Shown piece after piece: positions 41,901 to 49,311 of a DNA stretch of 64,000 nucleotides (its first letter is position 1; each line of letters starts with the position of its first letter). A model generated the notes under the pieces. That model was not told the origin of the DNA. It made no database searches and worked only from the letters and a program-made list of their open reading frames with translations. Source of the DNA: Zonotrichia leucophrys gambelii (taxonomy: Eukaryota; Chordata; Aves; Passeriformes; Passerellidae); assembly GCF_028769735.1 (NCBI RefSeq), contig NC_088172.1:74052631-74116630 (forward strand). The letters run 5' to 3'. The position numbers and the translations under genes were made by a program.

Positions 41901-43870
41901 TAATACAAAGCAGGCCTATATCCAGTTAAACCAGGCAAAATAGTGTAAAGTAAGTGAAGTCTTCAAGGCAATCTGTCCTTCATTTCTGAAGACTATTAAT
42001 GAATGCTCCATTAATATTTTAATACCTCATTCTTTTTCATTATTAACAAGAACATACTTATCAGATCTGTGGAGGTCCTTGTTATTGCAACCCCAATCTG
42101 TCTTCATTTTCTAAACTTTCGTGCTAATTCTTTGATTTCATGTCACAGCTTTGTTTCCAGAAAGCACAGGTACATTCTGACACATAATGGAGCAAGGGTG
42201 GTGTTTGGGAATGAGGGTAGCCAACAGTCTAGTCTAATGCAATACTTTTTTGTTGACACTAAAGCTATTTCCTTGTACATCAGCCACTCTTTTACAGATT
42301 GAAAAGATGAAGGGCTGTCAGCTGCAAAGGAGGTGATTGATACAGTAGGGAAGCCGTCCAGCAAATCACACTGTGAAGCCTGCATGGCAGCAAGGGGCAG
42401 AGAAAGGTGCTCCAAGGAGCACACTAAAAGAGGAAGGGGCTCTGCACCACACTAATCAATTTGCCAAAGACAGAGCAATGTTCCAAATAAAGGCAAAGAT
42501 CTGGACTAAACCCAGAAATAGATGGCTTCCTCTCCATCAACAACCAGCTTCCTCCTCAACTGTTTCTTCCTGGCTCTTTGGGCAGACTTGCTGCTGTGAT
42601 CCTCTCAGGGCCACACGGGGAAAATGGTCCTCGTCACAAAACCCCTGAAGAGGAGACATTTGTTTAAAATTCTGTTCCTCCGTCCATTAAGCTTTGTGCT
42701 TCTTGATTTTGCTCATGCATTACAGACTTGATCCTCCTAACTAGCTTCAACTGGCATTTTCTCATTGACTTCAATTAAGTGAGACCAGGACACAGATAAG
42801 ATTCTATGTGAGAAATCACTGCATGGTAGTAATTGCAGAATTTTATTCAAAGACATATTTTATCTGTGTTGATGAAATTAAAATAGGATAGGAAAGAGGG
42901 AAGAAAAAGCTCAGGCGGAAGGGCTGGCATTTTAATTTTTCCAAGTTGCTTCTGTAGTAGATTGACCTCCCTCAGATAAATCTGTGCACCATGGAAACTA
43001 TTTTCTCACTGAGAAAAAATTTCCAAGTTCGGCTGAATGCTTATACATCAAGTTAAGCGTATAGCTAAACTGTGCAACTGTGTAATCTTACTGCCCTCTT
43101 CCCATCCTTCTCTCCTGTTGTTTGTTATCCTTACTGTCATATCTGGTTCCAAAACAGGTTAGGGTCACCGGGCTAGGGCATGTGCCTTTCACACTGTTTG
43201 TAGACCTCCCGTGCATGGGAGTATGGGAAAGAAGGGAAAGGAAAACACTTTTTAAAATCTTAAGAGGATAAATAATAAAGTAATAATATCATTCTGTAAA
43301 ATAAATCCAATCAACTGATACTTACACAGTCTAATATCCAGTCTCTACTATGTTCAGCATAATTATAGTACTGCTCAGCCATATATAGGTGGACAGAATG
43401 ATTTTTTTGTTGCTATCTTGCTTTACAGTGTATTCACAGATAGCCTAAAACCTGCAGGTCTAAATTAATAATACTAGTATGAGTATACTGTTAATAATCC
43501 TAATAGGAGTATATGTCTACATGAGTTCATAAGGGCTTAACGTCTCTAAGCACTGATGAACTGTGACCATCTGAGCAATGCAGAACTTGTGTCCAGAAAA
43601 TTTTGTGTAGGAGCCAGACAACAACAGGAGTCAGCAGAGCTATCCACTGAGGTTGGAGCAGAAGCAGTTTCATAGAACTGGTGACTTGTGTAGCAAAACA
43701 GCATGGAGACACAAATTCCAGAGCCCAGGTTGAGGGCTTTTTCTCACTTGTTTTTATATTAAAAAGAAATAAATTGTTCTCTAATTTTTTAACCTAAACA
43801 TGTCACAAGTGCCTGGGGATGGGGACATGGAGTGGTATATTGCCCTCTGAGGCAGCTGCAGAAGCAGAAA
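30000..43870. other. Intergenic stretch, no gene seen
   Basis: Mostly AT-rich single-copy-looking sequence. A locally GC-richer part at 30030-30300 is open in three plus-strand frames but lacks CpG enrichment and any recognisable domain. A loose GATA/AGATAGAT cluster lies at 31364-31415. From 34 to 42 kb the sequence is very A/T-rich with scattered short open frames only. Confidence 0.5.
32768..32797. repeat. (CCAA)n microsatellite
   Basis: About seven tandem CCAA units flanked by A-rich sequence. Confidence 0.9.
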
Positions 43871-43873
43871 TAA

Positions 43874-43874
<1 letters not shown>

Positions 43875-43910
<36 letters not shown>
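43875..43910 (+). repeat. Uninterrupted 36-base poly(A) tract
   Basis: Thirty-six A's in a row, preceded by AATAAC and followed by GCCAAGGG. No recognisable retrogene or SINE body precedes it, and avian CR1 elements do not end in poly(A). Confidence 0.95.
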
Positions 43911-43911
<1 letters not shown>

Positions 43912-43919
43912 CCAAGGGA

Positions 43920-46900
43920 CTACAGAAGAAGAAGCAAGAGATTAAAGCAATAAAGTTACTCAGAAGTGAATGCAACAGAAAGGAAAACGATATGAACTGT
44001 AAAATTCAACTGACGACAAGTTCTGTTTCCTTCCACTGCCTACATTTTTCCTACATGTCTTATCTGAATTCTGCAGCTTTACCATGAGTTTTTTCTTGTT
44101 TTTAGAAATCCAGTTGTCATGAGATGACTGCAATGGAGATGGCAGTGGCTGAAGTCCTGAAGTGTCTGTGTGCACACAGCAGTACAGAGAATGCAGAGTC
44201 AGAGCTGAACAGGTTCACCCCCTGTAGTAGCTGAACTTAAACTCACTAATAGGAGTGTTTCAGGTTTTTAAGAGCTACACGCATAAGTGAAAAATAAGTC
44301 ACAACTTTTACAGGCAACACCTTAACTTCACTATAAAGAAAAGCATGACATATATTTTAAGCACAATTTTACATAGAGCAAATTTCATTGCTCTCCTGTC
44401 AGTTTCCACTGACATTTGTGTGCTTTTCAAACAATAACAAGGCAGACAGCGATAGGGAGTTTAACACCAGAGATTGTCATTTGACCCGTTGCCCTTTTTT
44501 ATTCTTCTTCCTTTTTTTTTTTCCTAATGAAACTTCTACACTTCAAGTTGTTTCATTTGTCTTGATTTGGTTTTTTGAATTTTGTTTTGTTTTGTTTTTC
44601 TTTATGCATTCTTAGATGGAAGCAAGCTTATTAGCTGACATGAGAAACAAGGAACGAAATTAAACTGAGGGCGATGTTACCCGTAGAGGCAGAGAGAACT
44701 GATTCTGCAGGCAGAACCTTCTCTCCTATTTAACTATTTGTTTTCAAGATGTAAATCTCTGTAATCTTAGGTCCTATCACTCTGCTAGTGATAATAGTTA
44801 ACATGAACATGTTAAGTGAAACAAGTTTCCCTTTTTTGCTTTGGAATGGACAGGTTTATACTGAGATTATCTGCAGGTTTTCCCTTTGGTTTCTGTGGAA
44901 ATAATGATTACAAGTTTATCATATAAAAGTTTATGAAGCTTCTTGATGGTGCCAGATAGATGACAATGAATGGGTTTTGTTTGTTTGGTTTCATGTCTCT
45001 AATTGGAACATGTAACATCAGAGGCTCCCATTTTTTCCTGAAATTATATGCAGCCCTATTCTCCTTCTCACGTGAACTGCAATACTTTCTTCATTAGCAT
45101 ATGCTGTTAATATGTTCATTAAATTCATGTCACATTGTAATTAATCTGAAAATTATGTCATTTCTGCAGAACCTACAACCTCATTATGTTCACAGTATGT
45201 ACATCACAGCCATTTTATTTCTGAAAGAGGTGTACCTCTGTTTGGTTATTAATCAAGGGGTCATTTCTGCCCAATTTACAGTGATTAACTCTTTACAAGA
45301 AATCATTTTGAATCCTTGAAGTATGATACCAAGGAATAAAATTATTATATGTTCTATAGAGAAAAAAGTCATTGCATAGCAGCACTTATTTATATAGTAA
45401 ATTTAATAATCCATATAAAAAATATACATGCATATACATCCATATAAATCCATATAAAAAAGATACAGCACACTGAGGTCAATATATAAGCCCGAGCAGG
45501 ATCAAAAACTTAGGAGTAGCTAGAAACTATAAATTTCAAAAATAGAGTGCTGATATTTGATTTATAAGGAGTAAGATAGTGAATCTGATTTCAAAGTCAC
45601 ACTGAATAAAAATTTTTTTACCTGTGAATAGTTGTCTGTATCACATAGATAGAACAAAATTTTACTAATCAGGTGTTGCTGAAAAATGCCTGTTTAAGCT
45701 CCAGATCAACATGACTGATTTCAATCCACAGTTTCATTTTCAACAATTAGTAACAAAATAAAAGTATAGAAGACTATCTCTCCTTGTAGGTAAATGTTAT
45801 CTAATATGGTTTTTTTCTTAGCATGGTGAAAGGGTTTTTTTTCTTTAAAAAAATATATAAATGTGCTTTTAGGTTTGATTTTTTCAAGGTGATTTGCACC
45901 AAGTGTTTATTTATAAATGTAAGCAAACTTACTGTCATCATAAGGGTAGTATTTCATAGCTGGCTTTTGAAGATTGGGAGACATCAGTTAAGGTGACCAA
46001 CCATACACACATACTTTATTAATAAGAAATTTGCAGCTGTGAGTGGCAGGGATTAACATAGAGCAGGAATAACATGAGTGATACCAAATACCAGGATTTT
46101 CTGTGGGCCTGGATTTCACACTCAGGGTTTGGCACCTGAGCAGTTGACTGGCAGTCTGTCAGCTACTGCCCATGCAGATCTCATCCTGCCTTGGGTTCTG
46201 AGCCCTTCGGAGGAATTGCAGCAAACAGAAGGCACGTTCCAAGAACTACACCTTCCGTTCTTCAGGAGCAGCATAGTAGCAATGATCAAAGGAGGCATTA
46301 GTGAATAAACACATTTTAATAATTGATACTATGGTTCTCTGTGAATATTGATGGTTAATAAGATACTCACTTTACTAAAGTGTTTCTGAGAAAGAGGAAG
46401 ACCGAACGGTAAATTCTGGGAAAGGAAGTAATGCTTGGCACGATCCTTTTTAACTTATTTTTCAAAAAGATGCGTTAATCAAATACAGTATAAATTTTAG
46501 TTTTCTTCAGAGTTAGGGGGACAGAGAGCTTAGGTTGTAGCCTGCTAGCAAAAACAGCATAGCAAACAAACTTCATAGTTCTAAGAGGAAACTCAGCATA
46601 TTTATGAATGGGATTATTGGTGTGGTTGCTTGCCGCAGCAGGGAAAGGATTCAGTGCCCCCGGAGGCAAATTTCCAGTCCTGTGCCAACTCATATGATTA
46701 TTTAGATTCTCAAAAAATCTCTCTGAAGCCCTGTAGTGGTACAGAGAATAGGAAGTCTGATAATTCAAAGTGTTGTAGAAGATGGGATATGAGAAGAAGG
46801 AAAACTTAGAAATTAAAATTGAAGTTCATGCTAGAGAAACATATTTTGGTTTGTTTTTTTTGATGTGATTTTGATGAACGTGCATTTTTTGCAAAAAAAT

Positions 46901-47090
46901 CTGCACTGATGAAAGAGAGCAAATAGCTGCATTTCAAGCAATCCAAAACATCTATTTCTCCTCTGCAGTAACATGTTCTGACACAGGTCAGTGTGAACTG
47001 CGTGTATGAATAGATGAAAGAAAATTAATTATGTGTATTACTGCAACCATAAACGATAGAAGACATCTTTATGTGCACTAAACTCCTGCA
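43920..47090. other. Intergenic stretch upstream of the AKT3 island, no gene seen
   Basis: AT-rich sequence with T-runs (44512-44522, 44576-44600) and a small CATATAAA/TCCATATAAA local repeat (45405-45470). Open frames are short. Regulatory content is plausible given the promoter at its right edge but not visible. Confidence 0.5.
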
Positions 47091-47966
47091 AGTACCCACA
47101 CAGAGCCGCTAGCCGTGGAACAAAGCGTCGAGGGCACGGTAGCCGTGAACCCCAGGCAGTAGCAATGAACCTCAGGCAGTGCTCAGGGTGGCAGGACCAG
47201 GCTCGGCGGCGGCGGCTGCGGCAGGGTGCACCAGGCCGGGCATCCCCGGCCTGCGCAGCCCAGGGGCGGCTCCGCCGAGCCGGGAGAGCTCCGCACCCCG
47301 CAGCGCGGCCGCTCCGACAGCGCCAGTGGCACCGGGAAGAGCCAGAGGCTCGGGAGCGCCGGTGTACGCTTTCTCTAGGTGTTTGTTTACCGCCGGCATA
47401 AGGGGAAGCCTGCAGACAATTTAGCAGCACTGAGGCTGGCGCATCCACTAAATACTTCAACGAGGGATGAATTACGGCTTCCTGCGGCGTAACTGGTAGT
47501 TCTATTCCCGGAGGAGTTTTCAGAGCCAAGTGGACCGCTCCGGGTACCAGGGCAAGCTCGGGGCGGGGGGCTGTGTAACCGCAGAGTGCGAGAACAAAGG
47601 GAGCTAATCCCGGGACACGCACACGGGGCTGGCGAGGGGCCGTGATGCCGAGAGCAGAGACCCGGGCGCGGCGCGCCGCAGCGCCGGCAAACGCCGCTGC
47701 CTGCATCCATCCATCCATCCTCCCGCTCCCACCCGCGGCCCGGCGGCGGGACGGGACACGCCGCTCCGCTCCGCTCGGCTCCCGCCCCTGCCTGCCAGCC
47801 GGGCGGGCGGGCTGCCTCGCCTCCCCCGTCCTCCCTCCTCCTCCCTGCGCCGCTCCCTCCTCCTCCTCCTCCGTGCCTGCCGCCGCCCCCCCACCCTCAC
47901 CTCAGCCGCCCCCCTCTGTCTGGCTCCCCCCGCGCTGTCTGGCGGCCCCCCCGTCCCCGCCGCGCT

Positions 47967-47976
47967 TCTCGCGAGA
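47967..47976. promoter_or_regulatory. TCTCGCGAGA palindromic core-promoter element
   Basis: A perfect ten-base TCTCGCGAGA palindrome sits in the middle of the island. This motif is a known element of TATA-less CpG-island promoters. It is bound in vertebrates by factors including ZBTB33 (Kaiso), and is common in bidirectional promoters. Its position just before the GCC-rich leader suggests it helps set the AKT3 start site; that role is inferred. Confidence 0.75.
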
Positions 47977-47986
47977 GCCGGGGATG

Positions 47987-48013
47987 CCGCCGCCGCCGCC
48001 GCCACCGCCGCGG
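47987..48013 (+). repeat. GCC/CCG triplet run in the leader
   Basis: A run of CCG triplets with one CCA interruption, followed by CCGCGG. Its complement is a CGG run. It lies just after the TCTCGCGAGA palindrome and encodes the proline stretch of the first upstream ORF. Triplet runs of this kind in 5' leaders are often length-polymorphic. Confidence 0.8.
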
Positions 48014-48039
48014 AGGGGGAGACACTCGGGGGGAGCCGG

Positions 48040-48047
48040 TGACGTCG
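48040..48047. promoter_or_regulatory. CRE-like site TGACGTCG
   Basis: TGACGTCG matches the cAMP response element consensus TGACGTCA at seven of eight positions and contains the intact TGACG half-site. It lies about 65 bases downstream of the TCTCGCGAGA palindrome. It is followed directly by GGGAGTTTTCC (48047-48057), which resembles an NF-kappaB/Rel site. CREB/ATF use is plausible but not shown by the sequence. Confidence 0.5.
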
Positions 48048-48144
48048 GGAGTTTTCCTGAAAGTCAATAACGAGCCCGGCGGAGGCGGCGGGAGGAGCCG
48101 AGAGCGGGGCCCGGGCGGCTCCGGGGTGAGTGCGCCGGGGGGGA

Positions 48145-48165
48145 GCCGCCGCCGCCGCCGCCGCC
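48145..48165 (+). repeat. Second GCC triplet run, seven units
   Basis: Seven uninterrupted GCC units lie 20 bases after the GTGAGT donor candidate. They sit in the leader if the 48439 donor is used, and in the intron otherwise. Confidence 0.8.
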
Positions 48166-48184
48166 CTCCTGACCCCGCGCATCG

Positions 48185-48226
48185 ATGTTGCGGCCGCGCT
48201 GCCCGCCCGGGCGCCTCCCTGCGTAG
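48185..48226 (+). promoter_or_regulatory. Candidate upstream ORF (13 codons) in the AKT3 leader
   Basis: An ATG at 48185 opens MLRPRCPPGRLPA and stops at TAG. It is in the mRNA only if exon 1 runs to the 48439 donor; with the 48125 donor it becomes intronic. Such short upstream ORFs in GC-rich leaders commonly lower translation of the main frame. Confidence 0.35.
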
Positions 48227-48242
48227 CGGGGCGCGCAGCTCC

Positions 48243-48248
48243 ATGTAG
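48243..48248 (+). promoter_or_regulatory. Minimal ATG-TAG start-stop element in the AKT3 leader
   Basis: ATG is followed directly by TAG, making the shortest possible upstream ORF, 17 bases after the preceding 13-codon frame. If exon 1 extends to 48439, no further ATG occurs between this element and the AKT3 start codon in the spliced leader. Start-stop elements are known to stall or divert scanning ribosomes; that effect is inferred here. Confidence 0.35.
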
Positions 48249-48460
48249 CCGCCGCCGCCAGCGCCCTGGGGCCGGAGCCGCCTCCTCCCGCCCCCGCGGA
48301 GACACCGGCCGCCAGGGACCGCCGAGCCCGGCGGGGGGACAGGGGAGGAGGCAGCGGCGCCCTCCCTCCCCTTCTCCCCCCGAAGCCGCCGCCGCCCTCG
48401 GGCTCCGCAGCAGCGCCCGCGGCGCTGCCGCCTCTGCAGGTACGGGGCGGGAGGGGCCGG

Positions 48461-48500
48461 GCGGCGGCGGGGGCGCTCGGGCGGCGGCGGGGGCGCTCGG
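48461..48500 (+). repeat. Perfect 20-bp tandem duplication
   Basis: The 20-base unit GCGGCGGCGGGGGCGCTCGG occurs twice head to tail with no mismatch (48461-48480 and 48481-48500), just downstream of the GTACGG donor candidate. Each copy has a G-run suited to Sp1 or quadruplex formation. Perfect identity suggests a recent slippage event or an assembly artefact in GC-rich DNA. Confidence 0.85.
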
Positions 48501-48833
48501 GGAGGGGATGCGGGGCGGCGGCGCGCCGGGCCTGGGGTGGCGGGGAGCGCGGGGCGGGGGCGCCCGTGGCCTAGCGCCGGCGGAGGGGCGGGGGTCGCCC
48601 CGCCGGGGTGCGGGGCCGGGGTGGGGAAGGGCGGGGCGGGGGCGTTTCGGCGGGGAGAGTTATGTAACGGGGGAGGGGGGGCGGCAGGGGCAGGGCAGGG
48701 CGTGCGCCCCGGGGGCGCTGGATGCGCGGGGCCGGCGGTTCCCACGCGGCGGCGGCCGCCCCTCCCCGCCTCCCCTCCCCGCGTCCGTGCGGCCGGTGCC
48801 GGGACCAGCGCGGGGTTTTATCCGCTGGGAACT

Positions 48834-48878
48834 TGTGTGCGTGTGCGCCAGCGTGCCCGGGTGTGCGCGCGTGTGTGC
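48834..48878. repeat. Alternating purine-pyrimidine (GT/GC) tract, Z-DNA-prone
   Basis: Two alternating stretches, 48834-48848 and 48861-48878, consist of TG, CG and GT steps with CGCGCG at the centre of the second. Such sequence readily adopts left-handed Z-DNA under negative supercoiling, as occurs behind polymerases near active promoters. Confidence 0.6.
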
Positions 48879-49160
48879 CCGCGCAGCCCCCGCACCACGA
48901 ATAGCTCCGCGCCCCGCGGGCCGCCCCGCCGGCGGCAACGCCTCGCACAAGCCATGGGGATGGTGATGATGCTGCCGCCGCCGGCTCTGGCTGCAAGTAA
49001 ACAAACCGGCCCCCCCGCCCGCCCCCGCCCGCCCCGGCCATCATGGAGGCCGCGGCCCACATGCAAAAGTTGATGCGCAGCCGGCTGCCCCGGGTGACCG
49101 GCGGCGGCCCCGGGCCGGGCCTGCGGCGGGGTCTGCCCGGGCCCGGTCCCGGCAGGTGCC

Positions 49161-49187
49161 GCCGCGGGGCGGGGCGGGGCGGGCGGA
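49161..49187. promoter_or_regulatory. Sp1-type GC-box cluster
   Basis: Overlapping GGGGCGGGGC units form a run of GC boxes in the downstream part of the island, within presumed intron 1. They could support an internal or antisense start. Confidence 0.6.
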
Positions 49188-49271
49188 ACCCCCCGAGCCC
49201 GTCCCGGTGCGAGCGGAGGGGCTCTGCCTGCAGGGGGTCAGCGCGGCGCCCCTCGGCAGCGAGAGCGCAGC

Positions 49272-49311
49272 GCTATATATTGTAGTTTAAATGCAAATGA
49301 TCGTGATGTAA
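49272..49311 (-). promoter_or_regulatory. TATA-like box next to a perfect octamer at the island's edge
   Basis: CTATATATTG (49272-49281) lies ten bases from ATGCAAAT (49291-49298), a perfect POU/Oct octamer, followed by TGATGTAA (49304-49311), an ATF-like site. Read on the minus strand the order is octamer then TATA, the arrangement seen in octamer-dependent promoters, and it would fire into the island. On the plus strand the TATA-like box would direct a start inside intron 1. Either use is inferred. Confidence 0.35.

Larger units (their letters stand above)
47984..48070 (+). promoter_or_regulatory. Candidate upstream ORF (28 codons, polyproline) in the AKT3 leader
   Basis: The frame starts with ATG followed by eight proline codons from a GCC/CCG triplet run, then an Arg/Gly-rich tail, and stops at TAA (48068-48070). 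It can act only if transcription starts upstream of 47984. A shift in the start site would remove it. It precedes both candidate exon 1 donors, so splicing choice does not affect it. Confidence 0.3.
47977..48439 (+). other. AKT3: Probable AKT3 non-coding exon 1 (5' UTR); boundaries approximate
   Basis: AKT3 coding starts in exon 2, so an upstream non-coding exon is expected, and this CpG island is the only promoter-like region in the 13 kb before exon 2. The left edge is only a guess, placed just after the TCTCGCGAGA element. Two donors are plausible: GGG|GTGAGT with GT at 48126, the stronger match, and GCAG|GTACGG with GT at 48440, preceded by a GC-rich leader. Short upstream ORFs fall within the interval. 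No cDNA evidence is available here, so the exon end and the transcription start remain open. Exon 1 could end at 48125, at 48439, or at either by alternative splicing. Confidence 0.5.
47100..49275. promoter_or_regulatory. AKT3: CpG island: AKT3 promoter region, possibly bidirectional
   Basis: CpG density rises sharply at about 47.1 kb, is very high from 47.2 to 49.25 kb, and falls off at a TATA-like sequence near 49.27 kb. Flanking DNA on both sides is AT-rich and CpG-poor. No TATA box or CCAAT box lies in the central part. Instead there is a TCTCGCGAGA palindrome, a CRE-like site, GCC-triplet runs and many GGGCGG-type boxes (for example 48552-48560, 48625-48640 and 49165-49186). This is the usual architecture of a broadly used housekeeping or neuronal CpG promoter. 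The island extends nearly 900 bases upstream of the presumed start, leaving room for a divergent transcript. Long open frames here (such as 47038-47718 minus and 47897-48745 minus) are expected from stop-poor GC-rich DNA and are not called as genes. Confidence 0.92.

Noticed and set aside
47897..48745. Long open frames up to 282 codons on both strands in the CpG island
   Set aside because: They are Pro/Ala/Arg/Gly-rich, overlap one another in several frames, and follow from stop-poor GC-rich DNA. No domain is recognisable.
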